A stretch of DNA of 64,000 bases from CAWEBF01 sp963807235 (GCA_963807235.1 CAWEBF010000029.1:1-64000), one strand, 5' to 3'; shown: positions 1-9,511, counted from the stretch's first letter. The notes: a model not told the origin generated them from the sequence alone. A program made the numbers and translations.

Positions 1-50
1 GACATTCTCGAATCGAGGTGGTACCACCCGTCGCAGGCAGAGGGGGTCTG

Positions 51-930
51 ATGGACATTCGGCTGAAAGGCGCCACCACTCTGGTCGCGGTCGCCACGGC
101 CGCAGCGTGGCTGGCTACGATTCCAACCGCAAGCCAAGCTCCCTCCGCCAGGTCGTTTGCTCCGTACAAGGCGCCTCGCACGTCTGACGGCAAGCCCAAC
201 CTGAGCGGTATCTGGCAAGCCTTTACCACCGCGAACTGGGACATTCTGGCGCATGCGTCACAACCCGGGCCGCAGCCAGAGATCATGGGTGCCTGGGGCG
301 CCGCGCCGGGAGGCCAGGGCATCGTCGAGGGGAACGAGATCCCGTACCAGCCGTGGGCGGCAGCAAAGCAGAACGAGAACTTCAAGAACCGGATGGTCGT
401 GAAAGTCACCAACGATCCGCAGCGTTACGACACCGGCGAGCCCGAGCTGCAGTGTTATCGCCCTGGCGTGCCACGCGCGAACTACATGCCCCACCCGTTT
501 CAGATTTTTCAGGCCCTGAGTGATCATGATCGTCTACGAGTACAAGGGCGCGGTCCGAACGATCTACATGACAGGAAGGATCGAGTCGCCTAGTGAAACA
601 TGGATGGGGTGGTCGCGTGGACGCTGGGAGGGGGATACACTCGTGGTCGACGTGACGGCGTTCGACGGCCACACGTGGTTCGACCGGGCCGGCAACTTCC
701 ACAGCGACGCGCTCCATGTGGTCGAACGCTATACGCCGATCAACCCGTACCACATGATCTATGAGGCGACGATTGAGGACCCGAAGGTCTTTACCCGGCC
801 GTGGAAGATGAGCTTTCCCATCTATCGTCGCGTCGAGCCGAACGTTCAGCTGGTCGACTTCAACTGCGTGCCGTTCGTCGAGGAAATGATGTACACGCCG
901 CTGGGGCTCTACAAGCCGCGCGGCCGATAG
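51..930 (+). CDS. Secreted protein of uncharacterised family (copy 1), frameshifted
   Basis: Function unknown. The ATG at 51 follows an AGAGGGGG ribosome-binding site and opens a signal peptide (VAVATAAAWLATIP). The mature part begins with SDGKPNLSGIWQ and carries the signature RWEGDTLVVDVTAFDGHTWF, shared with the genes at 958 and 46067. The frame breaks near 519 and resumes at GTG 520, reading VIMIVYEYKGAVRTIYM, so I annotate one gene across both frames. It is followed 27 nt later by a paralogue, then DUF6152 and two DUF6644 genes, suggesting one operon. The family is common in Acidobacteriota and Proteobacteria as a secreted protein; I know of no assigned reaction. Confidence 0.75.
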
Positions 931-957
931 ATATCTGGAACGGGCAGGAGGCTTCAG

Positions 958-2055
958 ATGCGTCATCGTGTTCTCGTGGCTCTCTGTGCCGCGACCCTCC
1001 TGATAGCACTCGGACCGTGGATGCTGGTCCGTCTCGCTGGTCAGGCGCCGTCGGGAACGAAGACATTCGACCCGACCGCGGTCGATACCGCCGAGGCTAT
1101 CAAGGCGGCCAGCGAAAGAGTGAAGGCGGCCGCCGCTGCAACGAAGAGCTGGACGCCCCCGAAGACTCCCTGGGGCGATCCGGACTTGCAGGGCTACTAC
1201 TTCAATCACAGCGGCTACACGCCGCTCGAACGCCCCGTCGCGCTCGGTGACAAGGCGGTCTACACGGAGGAGGAGGCCCTCGCCGCGTTCAAGCGCGCCG
1301 TCGAAGTCGATGCGGAAGTCGATACGCGGGTGGTTCACTACGACTGGAAAGAGTACGGGATGGACGCGTGGCAGATGAACGGCGTCAGGCCGAACCTGCG
1401 GACGTCCCTGATCGTGGATCCGCCGGATGGACGAATTCCCCCGCTCACGCCCGAAGCGCAGAAACGTATTGCCGCGGCGGCCGCGGCGTCACGAGCCAGG
1501 GGTGCGGACGTGACAACGCCGCCCCTGTACACGCGCTGTGTCATCGGGAACGGAGGACCGCCACGCATTCCCGGTGGCGTCACCGCCGAGTCACAGATTC
1601 TGCAGACGCCCGGCTATGTCGTCATCCTCTCGCAGTCGAACAACGACACCCGGATCATTCCTCTGGACGGGCGCCCGCACCTCCCAAAGGGCGTCGGCCA
1701 GTGGCTGGGAGACGCTCGCGGCCGCTGGGAGGGCTCGACGCTCGTCGTGGAAACGACGAATTTCAGCGCCGACCGGAACTGGCGTGGATCCACCGACGGG
1801 ATGCACCTGGTCGAACGCTTCACGGCCGTCGCGCCGAATGCGCTCCGTTACCAGTTCACGGTCACCGATCCCTCGACATGGACGAGACCCTGGTCGATAG
1901 ACAGCCTCATTCCGAAGATCGATCCGCCGATCTACGAGTTCGCCTGCCACGAGCAGAACTACGGCCTGATCAACTGGGCCATCGGCACGCAGATCCGGGA
2001 AAAAGAGGCGGCGCAAAACAATCAAACCGCACAACCCGCGCGCGAGGAACGCTGA
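958..2055 (+). CDS. Secreted protein of uncharacterised family (copy 2)
   Basis: Intact 365-residue paralogue of the preceding gene. An N-terminal hydrophobic segment (residues 5-27) looks like a signal peptide or anchor. The middle holds QILQTPGYVVILSQSNN and GRWEGSTLVVETTNFS, followed by a TDGMHLVERFT segment, all aligned with copies 1 and 3. The C-terminus is hydrophilic and glutamine-rich. The start follows GGCAGGAGGCTTCAG. It sits 27 nt after copy 1 and 11 nt before DUF6152, so the group is probably co-transcribed. The substrate and reaction are unknown. Confidence 0.8.
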   Translation: MRHRVLVALCAATLLIALGPWMLVRLAGQAPSGTKTFDPTAVDTAEAIKAASERVKAAAAATKSWTPPKTPWGDPDLQGYYFNHSGYTPLERPVALGDKAVYTEEEALAAFKRAVEVDAEVDTRVVHYDWKEYGMDAWQMNGVRPNLRTSLIVDPPDGRIPPLTPEAQKRIAAAAAASRARGADVTTPPLYTRCVIGNGGPPRIPGGVTAESQILQTPGYVVILSQSNNDTRIIPLDGRPHLPKGVGQWLGDARGRWEGSTLVVETTNFSADRNWRGSTDGMHLVERFTAVAPNALRYQFTVTDPSTWTRPWSIDSLIPKIDPPIYEFACHEQNYGLINWAIGTQIREKEAAQNNQTAQPAREER

Positions 2056-2066
2056 AAGGACCTGAG

Positions 2067-2494
2067 ATGCGAACAACACTGACGGTTGTCGGCGCCCTGA
2101 TCGTCGTCGGTTCCGTTCTGGTCACGGCGCCGCTCAGCGCGCACCATGCGTTCGCTGCGGCGTTCGACGAGAACAGGCCGATCAACCTGCAGGGCACGGT
2201 CACGAAAGTGGAGCTGGTCAATCCACACGCCTGGATCTGGATCGACGTCAAAGGCAAGGACGGCACGATCACCAACTGGGGGATCGAGGGCGGCCCACCG
2301 AGCAATCTCTTCAGGAACGGCATCACGAAGGCGAGCCTTCCGGTCGGAACTGAGATCAAGCTGTTCGGTACGGGGCCAAGAGCGGCGAGAGCAAGGGCGT
2401 CGGAGTCTTCGTGGAGTACCTGGACGGGCGCAAGGTCTTCATGGGCGGTTCGGCGCCAGGCGCAAACGGAAAAGGGGCGGCCGCGACCCCATAG
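2067..2494 (+). CDS. DUF6152 family secreted protein, frameshifted
   Basis: Starts with a signal peptide (LTVVGALIVVGSVLVTAPLSA) followed by HHAFAAAFDENRPI, the HH-A start of the mature domain typical of DUF6152. Next comes GTVTKVELVNPHAWIWIDV, a small beta-rich fold. The frame is lost at about 2371, where one base is missing in GGTACGGGG. The other frame continues GAKSGESKGVGVFVEYLDGRKVF and ends at TAG 2492-2494. Full length would be about 142 residues. DUF6152 genes commonly neighbour the two preceding families; no biochemical role is established. Confidence 0.75.
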
Positions 2495-2546
2495 CGTCGG
2501 CCTTGACGGGCGGGCCCGTCGAGGTCCGCTTCGTATCGTTGGTGCG

Positions 2547-3107
2547 ATGTCTCTCCTGGGCTTCTTCGAATGGCTGGCGACCACTCCTGGAAGCATCGCG
2601 CTCCACGAATCCCTCTACGTCTACCAGATCGTCTCGACGATCCACGTCGTGACGCTGTCGCTGTTTGTCGGGACAGCGGTGATGTTGGATCTGCGCCTGC
2701 TGGGCGCCACGCTGCGGGGTGTCCCCGTCTCGGAGGTCGCGGCGCGTCTGCGGCCTTGGACGATGGCCGGTTTTCTGCTGATGGTGGTCTCCGGGGCGCT
2801 TCTCTTCTACGCCAACCCCCCACCGAGGTACCAGGACGTCTTCTTTCGCGCCAAGATGCTGCTGCTGGTCGTGGCCGCCATCAACACGTGGGTATTCCAC
2901 GCGAGGGTGTGCCGCGACATCGCTGAGTGGGACGGCGATCCGGTGCCGCCGCGAAGAGCCAGGATGGCGGGCGGTGTGGCTCTCGTGGTGTGGGGCGCGA
3001 TGATCATGTCGGGACGCATGATCGCCTACGACTGGTTCGACTGCGACAGGCAGCCGCAGCCGGCAGTCGTCAACGCGCTCGCGGGCTGCGTGACCAACTC
3101 TCCCTAG
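2547..3107 (+). CDS. DUF6644 family membrane protein (copy 1)
   Basis: A 186-residue integral membrane protein that begins MSLLGFFEWLATTPGS. It has about four to five hydrophobic helices. Conserved family features are STIHVVTLSLFVGTAVMLDLRLLG, with a His and an LDLRLLG motif, and a late segment GGVALVVWGAMIMSGRMIAYDW. An upstream open frame reaches back into the preceding genes, but this ATG at 2547 fits the family length and the second copy. It lies 52 nt after DUF6152 and 8 nt before a second DUF6644 gene, so the two may form a complex. Function is unknown; the histidines could bind a cofactor, which is speculation. Confidence 0.75.
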   Translation: MSLLGFFEWLATTPGSIALHESLYVYQIVSTIHVVTLSLFVGTAVMLDLRLLGATLRGVPVSEVAARLRPWTMAGFLLMVVSGALLFYANPPPRYQDVFFRAKMLLLVVAAINTWVFHARVCRDIAEWDGDPVPPRRARMAGGVALVVWGAMIMSGRMIAYDWFDCDRQPQPAVVNALAGCVTNSP

Positions 3108-3115
3108 CCGCTGCC

Positions 3116-3592
3116 ATGTCCCTGTTGCCTTTTTTCGAGTGGTGCGAGCAGGCCCCGTTGATTGTCGCGATGCGGGGGTCGTTGTGGCTCTTCCCGGTCA
3201 TCGAAAGTCTGCACCTCATGGGGTTGGCCCTCCTTGGCGGGGCCGTCGTGACGGTCGATCTGCGCCTCCTGGGGCTGGGCCTACGGAATCAGCCTGTGGC
3301 GCAGCTGGCTCGGGATGCCGAAAAGTGGTTGCTGGTCGGTCTCTCGGTGCTGTTGCCCACAGGCACGCTGCTCTTCATGGCGTCGGCCGTCAAGTGTTAC
3401 TACCTGACGGCTTTCTGGCTGAAGATGGCGTCGCTGCTTCTGGCGCTCGCCTTTACGTTTGGCGTCCGGCGCAAGGTGACGCTGGCCGCCGAACGGACCA
3501 TGAGCGGGGTCCGGCCCGAGCTGGTCGCCGCCGTTTCGCTCGCTTTGTGGTCCAGCGTTGCGATTGCCGGACGGTATGTCGGATTTCCGTAA
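3116..3592 (+). CDS. DUF6644 family membrane protein (copy 2)
   Basis: A 158-residue membrane protein that opens MSLLPFFEWCEQAPL, nearly matching copy 1. It contains ESLHLMGLALLGGAVVTVDLRLLG and ends in a helix followed by RYVGFP. About four transmembrane segments are visible. The start at ATG 3116 was chosen because it mirrors copy 1 and lies 8 nt after its stop; the longer upstream frame is antisense-like noise. The tandem arrangement suggests duplication and perhaps a heterodimer. Function is unknown. Confidence 0.75.
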   Translation: MSLLPFFEWCEQAPLIVAMRGSLWLFPVIESLHLMGLALLGGAVVTVDLRLLGLGLRNQPVAQLARDAEKWLLVGLSVLLPTGTLLFMASAVKCYYLTAFWLKMASLLLALAFTFGVRRKVTLAAERTMSGVRPELVAAVSLALWSSVAIAGRYVGFP

Positions 3593-3599
3593 CCCGCAC

Positions 3600-3748
3600 G
3601 AATCGCAGTCGCACGGCGAGGCTTGGTATGTCGCCGATGCCCTGGGGCGGTTAGGGAATGCCCTTCGCGCCAGCGGTCAATTCGGCGACGCGGGAAGGCA
3701 TACGAAGCGGCGCTCGAGATCGTATTCGCGCCACTGAGCACCGGGTAA
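3600..3748 (+). pseudogene. Fragment of a TPR-like protein
   Basis: After the DUF6644 stop, one frame reads ADALGRLGNALRASGQFGDAG and a shift of one base continues KAYEAALEI before TAA at 3746-3748. This resembles one tetratricopeptide unit. No start signal or complete gene is present, so it may be the 3' remnant of a larger TPR gene or a chance match. The rest of this gap shows nothing else. Confidence 0.3.
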
Positions 3749-3754
3749 GGCGCA

Positions 3755-5944
3755 TCATGCTCGGCCGGTGAGCTCGTTCATTGGAAGCCGCGGCACGCGG
3801 GCCACGATGGTGGTCCCCCGGCTCGGTCGCGACTTGATGAGCAGCTCTCCACCCACCAGCTTCAGACGCTCCTTCATGCTCGTTAGGCCGAGCCCTCCGC
3901 CGGCGATTGCCATTTCAGAAGCGAAGCCCAACCCTTTGTCGCGCACGGTCAATTGGAGTGCGTCCGGCGTTTCGCGAAGCTGCGCCTCGAACTGCCGGAC
4001 TCCGCTGTGTCGCACCGCGTTGTGCAAGGCTTCCTGCAGCACCCGGAACAGGCACAGTGCCGTCTCCGGGGGCACTCCAGGCTGAATCTCCGCGTAGCCA
4101 AAATCGACCTCGACCTTCTGGGCCGCCGAGAGCTCCGCACAGAAGCCTTTCATCGCGGCGACAATACCGAGATGCTGCAGAGGCGATGAGTGCAGCTCGT
4201 GCGCGAGCGCTCGTACGCTCGCCGATATCTCCGCAGCTTGCGCTCGAACGGCATCCAGGTGGCTGCTGCCCTCGTCAGGCGTGCGCGATCGAATGTGTGT
4301 GAGCTGTTCCAGCGTCATCGTCAGCACTGCCAGCCGCTGACCGATGTCGTCGTGCAGGTCCCGTGCAATCCGCGCCCGCTCTGCCTCCTGGGCCTGAATC
4401 AACCGGCGACTGATGCTTGACAGGGCTTCTTCACCGCGCTTGCGCTGCGTCACGTCGGCCGCCATGCCGATGATCCGTAAAACCCGCCCGTGCTCGTCGA
4501 AGTGCGCGCGGCTGTTGCGTTCCACCCACACGACCTCGCCGTCCGGCCGGATCATGCGGTAGCACACCTGAAAGAGAGGCGTGTCGGGCGTCAGGCGGTC
4601 GAAGGCGCTCACGAGAAGATGCCGATCGTCGAGGTGCACCTTCTCCAGCAGTTGCCTGCCGGTGAAGGGGGTTGCGGCATCGACGCCGAGAAGGTCAGAG
4701 TCTCCCGAGCGCAGAATCTGATCTGTGGCGGCGTTCCATGTATACGCGAACATCTTGCCGGCTTCAACAGCAAGCCTGAGACGCTCCTCGCTTTCCCACA
4801 GTTCTTGTTGCGCGCGCTTGCGGTCGGTAATATCCCGGACGACAGCCACGTAGTAGGCGCGGTCGATCGTCAGCGGCTTGATGGTGACTTCGACGGGAAA
4901 CGTCGACCCGTTCTTCCGGCGATGCACGCTTTCAAAGACCACGGCCCCCTTTTTACACGACTCCTCGAGTGTCTTCCTCGCGGATCGGTCGAACGCGACA
5001 TCGACGTCCAGGACCGTCAGCGACAGGAGTTCCTCCCGGCTGTAGCCAAGATCGCGACACGCCTTGTCATTGACGTCGAGGAACCGCAGTGTGACAGGGT
5101 CGACGACTTCGAGCGCCTCGTTGGCCCCGTCGATCAGATTGCGGAATAACGCGAGCGCGTTCTCACGCTGTTTGCGCTCCGTAATGTCTTGAACGGTGCC
5201 GCGGAGCCCGACGATACGCCCGGTGGAATCGCGCTGGACTTCACCACGCGCCGTGACCCAGATGCGCGTGCTATCGGCACGAATCATCTCGAGATCGAGC
5301 TCGTACGAGGCCCCCGTGCGGAGCGCCTCTTCGACCGCGCGCTGCAACTGCACCCAGCTTTCTGGGGAATAGAGGGTTCCGTGGTCCTTGTAGCTGACTG
5401 CCCCCAGGTGTGAATCCCGGCCGGAGAGGTGATAGAGCTCCTCGGACCATCCGACCGTATCGGTATCCGAGTCCCACATCCAGCTTCCGACACCCGCCAG
5501 GCGTTGCGACTCGCGGAGCTCCATCTCCTTCCGGCGCAACGCGTCTTCGGCGTGCCGGCGCTCGGTGATGTCCAGACATGATCCGATGTAGCCCACAAAC
5601 GAGCCGTCAGAGCCGAAGAACGGAACGCCTTCGTCGAGCATCCACCGATATTCACCATCACGACGCCGCAGCCGATACTCCATCTTGAAAGAATCTCTGC
5701 GGTCGAATGCGCTCGAGTAGGTGTCCAGGCAGGTCTGCAAGTCGTCCGGATGCACGCCGTCAGCCCACCCGTTGCCCAGCTCGCACTCGAGGGGCCGACC
5801 GGTGAAGTCCAGCCAGGACTTATTGAAGAACGTGCACTGCTTGTCGGGACCCGACATCCAGACGAGAGCCGGAGCGACATCGGTCGCGATCTGAAACACA
5901 TCCCCGGTGACCGGCAAGACGCCAAAGTTCGCGGTCCCAGTCAT
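3755..5944 (-). CDS. PAS-rich sensor histidine kinase (HisKA_3 type)
   Basis: A 729-residue cytoplasmic sensor kinase without transmembrane segments. Four PAS/PAC modules follow one another (roughly residues 15-130, 150-255, 262-385 and 395-505), each ending in a DITERR-like PAC motif. The HisKA_3 dimerisation domain has the phospho-acceptor His at about residue 531 in ARDLHDDIGQRLAVL. The HATPase domain has the N box LQEALHNAVRHSG, DKGLGF and GGGLGLTSMKERL. I chose ATG 5944, which has GGAAGGTGG just upstream, over the TTG at 5965. It lies 38 nt downstream of the REC-MEDS gene, its likely partner. Multiple PAS domains suggest redox, light or small-ligand sensing. Confidence 0.9.
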   Translation of the reverse strand: MTGTANFGVLPVTGDVFQIATDVAPALVWMSGPDKQCTFFNKSWLDFTGRPLECELGNGWADGVHPDDLQTCLDTYSSAFDRRDSFKMEYRLRRRDGEYRWMLDEGVPFFGSDGSFVGYIGSCLDITERRHAEDALRRKEMELRESQRLAGVGSWMWDSDTDTVGWSEELYHLSGRDSHLGAVSYKDHGTLYSPESWVQLQRAVEEALRTGASYELDLEMIRADSTRIWVTARGEVQRDSTGRIVGLRGTVQDITERKQRENALALFRNLIDGANEALEVVDPVTLRFLDVNDKACRDLGYSREELLSLTVLDVDVAFDRSARKTLEESCKKGAVVFESVHRRKNGSTFPVEVTIKPLTIDRAYYVAVVRDITDRKRAQQELWESEERLRLAVEAGKMFAYTWNAATDQILRSGDSDLLGVDAATPFTGRQLLEKVHLDDRHLLVSAFDRLTPDTPLFQVCYRMIRPDGEVVWVERNSRAHFDEHGRVLRIIGMAADVTQRKRGEEALSSISRRLIQAQEAERARIARDLHDDIGQRLAVLTMTLEQLTHIRSRTPDEGSSHLDAVRAQAAEISASVRALAHELHSSPLQHLGIVAAMKGFCAELSAAQKVEVDFGYAEIQPGVPPETALCLFRVLQEALHNAVRHSGVRQFEAQLRETPDALQLTVRDKGLGFASEMAIAGGGLGLTSMKERLKLVGGELLIKSRPSRGTTIVARVPRLPMNELTGRA

Positions 5945-5982
5945 GTGACCACCTTCCACTTTCAATAACGCGTCTCACGGTA

Positions 5983-6969
5983 CTACGGAGTGTCGGGAGT
6001 GTGAGTGACGGCGCCGTGCGCGGCGCAGACCCTCCCGAACAATTCCGCACCCGCCTGCTCGAAACAGTCTACCGGGTAACTGCACACCGTGAAAAACGGC
6101 AGCCCGCTCGTCAAATCGTCCCAGAGTCGTTCGACCTCGATCGCGGCGTCGACCTCGCCGTTCCGGCACAACGAGACGTTCAGGTCTCCGACGATCGTCA
6201 GCCGGCAGTCTGGCCGGTTGGCCGATGCCACACGAGTACGTTCGAAGTCCTCGACCATCTCCGCCAGGAACTCGCGATCGGGGTACCCGCCGTGCATCAT
6301 GCGCGACAGTGCCTTCGCGGAATCGTGGGTGGCAAACTGTCCGCGCGACGCGAGTGTTCCCAGATCCAATTCCTGCGCGCGCAGTCGATGCGCAAGGCCC
6401 TCCCGAGTCGCCTCACCAGCCACGACGACGACCGGCTCACCCGACCGAAGCGCGGATCCGACGAACCGGGACACCTCGTCGAGGAAGAATCGATCGTTCT
6501 TGTGGAACTGCACGGCGTGCTGTCCACCGGCAAGCGTCGAGAGCGACGTCAGGAATGGCACAAAGTGCCGGCCGTCGAACGCGTAGTCGATGGCACTGGC
6601 CAGATCCGAATAGATCCGCGACTTCAGCACGTAGCCATGAGCGCCCGCGCTCATGGCCGCGGACACGAACTCGTCCGTCCGATGCATGCTGAGAAACACA
6701 ACCCTGGTCCGCGAGCCCTGTTGCCGGAGCGCGTGTGCGGCCTGGAAGCCGTCGCACTCGGGCATCGCGACGTCCAACACCACGATATCGGGCTGGAGAC
6801 GCAGCGCCAGGTCCACCGCCTGACGGCCGTCAGTCGCGGTGGCGACGACATCGAAGTCGGTCGAGAGCAGATCCCTGACCGATGCCAGCATCTGCGGGTG
6901 ATCGTCAGCCACCAGGACGCGCGGACGAGATTGATCGCCGTTCCGCTGGATAATCCTGGGGAATTGCAC
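5983..6969 (-). CDS. Response regulator with MEDS output domain
   Basis: 328 residues. Residues 15-130 form a receiver domain with the acidic pair D22/D23, phospho-acceptor D66 (VVLDVAMPE) and K116 (YVLKSR). After a short linker, HAVQFHKNDRFFLDEVSRF begins a MEDS (DcmR-type sensory) domain that continues to about residue 315, including VGDLNVSLCRNGEVDAAIEV. There is no helix-turn-helix, so the output is unlikely to be direct DNA binding. The GTG start at 6969 follows TGAGGT. It lies immediately upstream of the PAS histidine kinase. The MEDS family is associated with methyl/halomethane-responsive regulators and KaiC-like partners; the ligand here is unknown. Confidence 0.85.
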   Translation of the reverse strand: MQFPRIIQRNGDQSRPRVLVADDHPQMLASVRDLLSTDFDVVATATDGRQAVDLALRLQPDIVVLDVAMPECDGFQAAHALRQQGSRTRVVFLSMHRTDEFVSAAMSAGAHGYVLKSRIYSDLASAIDYAFDGRHFVPFLTSLSTLAGGQHAVQFHKNDRFFLDEVSRFVGSALRSGEPVVVVAGEATREGLAHRLRAQELDLGTLASRGQFATHDSAKALSRMMHGGYPDREFLAEMVEDFERTRVASANRPDCRLTIVGDLNVSLCRNGEVDAAIEVERLWDDLTSGLPFFTVCSYPVDCFEQAGAELFGRVCAAHGAVTHTPDTP

Positions 6970-7046
6970 GAGACCTCAGGATAGATCACGCTGAACGACA
7001 GGCCTACCGAATTCGCTCGGACGAACTGTCGTGGTCCGCACGACGG

Positions 7047-7985
7047 CTAGCGCGGCTTCTGGGCGACGAGCTTCTGCTGGATCTCGGGCAGGGCGGCGAG
7101 CACGACGTCGCCGACGACCTGCAGACTCTGGCGGCTCACGTGCGCGAGGTCGTCCTGCGCCGTGTGCCAGGTGGGGTTGTCGAGGTCGATGATGTCCACG
7201 GCGGGGACTCCCGCGCGCACGAACGGCACATGGTCGTCCTCCACCGTCGTCAGCTCGCTCGAGAATACTCCCTGGTGTCCCAGGCGCCTGGCGGCGGACC
7301 ACACGGCGTCGACCAGCCACGGCGTGGACAGCGACTCGCGCCGGATCACCAGGCTCGTGTCGCCGATCATGTCGAGCAGAATCAGCGCCTTCAGGCTCTT
7401 CAGCGTGCCGTCTGCCTGGCCGGCGGACACGTAGTGGCGGCTGCCGTAGGTGTTGTCGGTGCCGGCCCAGTCCCAGTTCACGGCCTCCTCGCCATCGAGG
7501 AGCAGCAGCTCGATCGTGAACTCGGGCCGAGAGTCCTTGAGCACACGCCCCAGCTCCAGCACGGCGGCCGTGGACGACGCTCCGTCGTTGGCGCCGACGA
7601 AGCGGAAGTTCGGTGCCCGCTTGGTGTCGTAGTGGCTGGCCAGGGCGATCCGGTCGGTACGGCGGCCGGGGATGGTAGCGATCACGTTCACCATCGGCAC
7701 GTTGCCGGCCGGGGTCTTTCCCACGAAGGCCTGCTCGCGGACGGCCAGGCCCAGGGCTTTGAGCTCGGCGATGAGGTAGCGCCGGGTCTCGGCCAACGCT
7801 GGCGAGCCCGCCGGGCGGGGGCCGAATTGCACCTGCCGCTCCAAGTGCGCCCACGCGCGCGCCGAGTCGAACTTGGCCGCCGCGGCTGGCTTCTGCTCCG
7901 CCGGCCGTGCCGCGGCCGCCTGCTCGGCAGGCGCGGCCCCGGCGCACGCAGCGAGCAGGACGGCGGCCAATGCGACTCGGACCAT
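7047..7985 (-). CDS. M28 family zinc aminopeptidase-like lipoprotein
   Basis: 312 residues. The N-terminus has a lipoprotein signal with lipobox LAAC (Cys14), so it should be anchored in the cell envelope. The M28 metal ligands are visible: H in ASHYDTK, bridging D in GANDGASST, catalytic and binding E in LLDGEEA, D in ILLDMIGD and H in VEDDHVPF. The overall pattern resembles the glutaminyl-peptide cyclotransferase-like branch of M28. It probably removes N-terminal residues from peptides or cyclises N-terminal Gln; sequence alone does not decide. It lies 22 nt downstream of citrate synthase on the same strand. Confidence 0.85.
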   Translation of the reverse strand: MVRVALAAVLLAACAGAAPAEQAAAARPAEQKPAAAAKFDSARAWAHLERQVQFGPRPAGSPALAETRRYLIAELKALGLAVREQAFVGKTPAGNVPMVNVIATIPGRRTDRIALASHYDTKRAPNFRFVGANDGASSTAAVLELGRVLKDSRPEFTIELLLLDGEEAVNWDWAGTDNTYGSRHYVSAGQADGTLKSLKALILLDMIGDTSLVIRRESLSTPWLVDAVWSAARRLGHQGVFSSELTTVEDDHVPFVRAGVPAVDIIDLDNPTWHTAQDDLAHVSRQSLQVVGDVVLAALPEIQQKLVAQKPR

Positions 7986-7996
7986 CTCTTCCTTCT

Positions 7997-8024
7997 GCCT
8001 TTAGCCTTTAGCCCTTCGCCTTCG
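7997..8024. repeat. Heptamer repeat array 1
   Basis: Four consecutive 7-bp units: GCCTTTA, GCCTTTA, GCCCTTC, GCCTTCG. The array spans the citrate synthase stop codon, so its last lysine/glycine codons arise from the repeat. Confidence 0.75.
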
Positions 8025-9319
8025 GGGCGGCGAGTTCTCGTCCTTCGAAAGACACATAGTCTCGGCGAGCCGCCCCGATGTAAACCTGCTTCGGCCGCGC
8101 GATCTTCTGTTCGGGGTCGAGCAACATCTCCTCCCACTGGGCAATCCAACCGGCCGTGCGCGGGATGGCGAACAGCACCGGGAACATCGTGACCGGGAAG
8201 CCCATCGCCTGGTAGATGAGGCCCGAGTAGAAGTCCACGTTCGGGTACAGCTTGCGGGTCACGAAGTATTCGTCCTGCAGCGCGATGCGTTCCAGTTCCA
8301 GCGCGATGTCGAGCAGCGGGTTCTTGCCCGTGACTTCGAACACTTCGTCGGCGGTCTGCTTGATGATCTTCGCCCGCGGATCGTAGGACTTGTAGACGCG
8401 GTGCCCGAAGCCCATCAGCCGGCCCTCGCCCATCTTCACGCGCTTGATGAAGCCGGGGATGTTGTCTACGCTCCCGATCTCAGTCAGCATCCGCAGCACC
8501 GCTTCGTTGGCCCCGCCGTGCAGCGGGCCATACAGCGCCGCGGCCGCGCCGGCCATTGCCGAATACGGATCGACGTGCGAGCTGCCGATGCCGCGCATGG
8601 CGCTCGTGCTGCAATTCTGCTCGTGGTCGGCGTGCAGGATGAACAGCACGTCGAGCGCCCGCTCCAGCGACGGATTGGACTTGTATTTCAGCTCGGTCAT
8701 CCGGAACAGCATGTTCAGGAAGTTGCCGGTGAAGCTCAAGTCGTTGTCGGGGGAGTTGTAGGGGCGGCCGATGCTGTGGCGATACGCGTAGGCGGCGATG
8801 GTCGGCACCTTGGCGATGAGGCGCTGCGTCTGCTTGCGGCGCGACTGCTCGTCGAAGATGTTCTTGGCATCGGGATAAAAGGCCGAGCAGGCGCCCACCG
8901 TGCTCAGGAAGACCCCCATCGGGTGGGCGTCGTACTGGAAGCCTTCCATCAGCTTCTTGATGTTCTCGTGGAGCATCGTATGGAGCGTGATCGACGTGAT
9001 CCACTCCTCGAGCTGCGCCTTGGTCGGCAGCTCGCCGAAGATGATGAGGTAAGCGGTTTCGAGATAGTTCGAATGCTCGGCCAGCTGTTCGATCGGATAG
9101 CCGCGATACTCGAGGATCCCCTTGTCGCCGTCGATGTAAGTGATTCGGCTGCGGCACGAGGCCGTGTTCATGAAGGCCGGGTCGTAGGTGGCCAGTCCCC
9201 GCGTCGTCGCCGGGGGTCTTGATCTGCTTGAGGTCGGTGGCCTTGATTACGCCGTCCTTGATCGGGATCTCGTACTGCTTGCCCGTGCGGTTGTCGGTGA
9301 TCGTCAGGGTGTCGGCCAT
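8008..9319 (-). CDS. gltA: Citrate synthase, frameshifted in this sequence
   Basis: Catalyses oxaloacetate plus acetyl-CoA to citrate, the entry step of the TCA cycle. The N-terminal 40 residues (MADTLTITDNRTGKQYEIPI) are in one frame and the remaining 390 in another. The switch is at a CCCC run (9197-9200): with three instead of four, the frame reads DDAGLATYDPAFMNTASC continuously. Active-site residues are present: His in GPLHGGANEAV, His in GFGHRVYK and Asp in PNVDFYSGL. About 437 residues, typical of the hexameric bacterial enzyme. As this is a central enzyme, the break is probably a sequencing error. YacG lies 12 nt upstream. Confidence 0.9.
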
Positions 9320-9331
9320 GGCAGCTGTCGC

Positions 9332-9511
9332 TTACTCCGGTTCCGCCTCGTCCGGAGGCGGAACGGGTTCGGCCGCGACGCGGTACCGTCCTTCCGCCCA
9401 CCGGGCCAGGTCTTCGTTGCGGCAGCGTTCGCTACAGAACGGCCGCCACGTCGGGTCCGCCGGGCGTGTGCGACACAGCACGCACAATCGAGCCTCGCCC
9501 ATCCGGCGCAT
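9332..9511 (-). CDS. yacG: DNA gyrase inhibitor YacG-like zinc protein
   Basis: A 59-residue protein. Four cysteines occur as CVLC (residues 10-13) and CSERC (26-30), with the family motif RPFCSERCRNEDLARWAEGRYRV and an acidic proline-rich tail. This matches YacG, a zinc-ribbon protein that binds GyrB and inhibits gyrase. The start ATG at 9511 gives the usual short N-terminus; a second ATG three codons on is possible. It ends 12 nt before the citrate synthase start, on the same strand, so the two may be co-transcribed. Confidence 0.85.
   Translation of the reverse strand: MRRMGEARLCVLCRTRPADPTWRPFCSERCRNEDLARWAEGRYRVAAEPVPPPDEAEPE

Noticed and set aside
406..1338. Minus-strand open frame of 310 codons
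   Set aside because: Antisense to the first two genes, with no family features.
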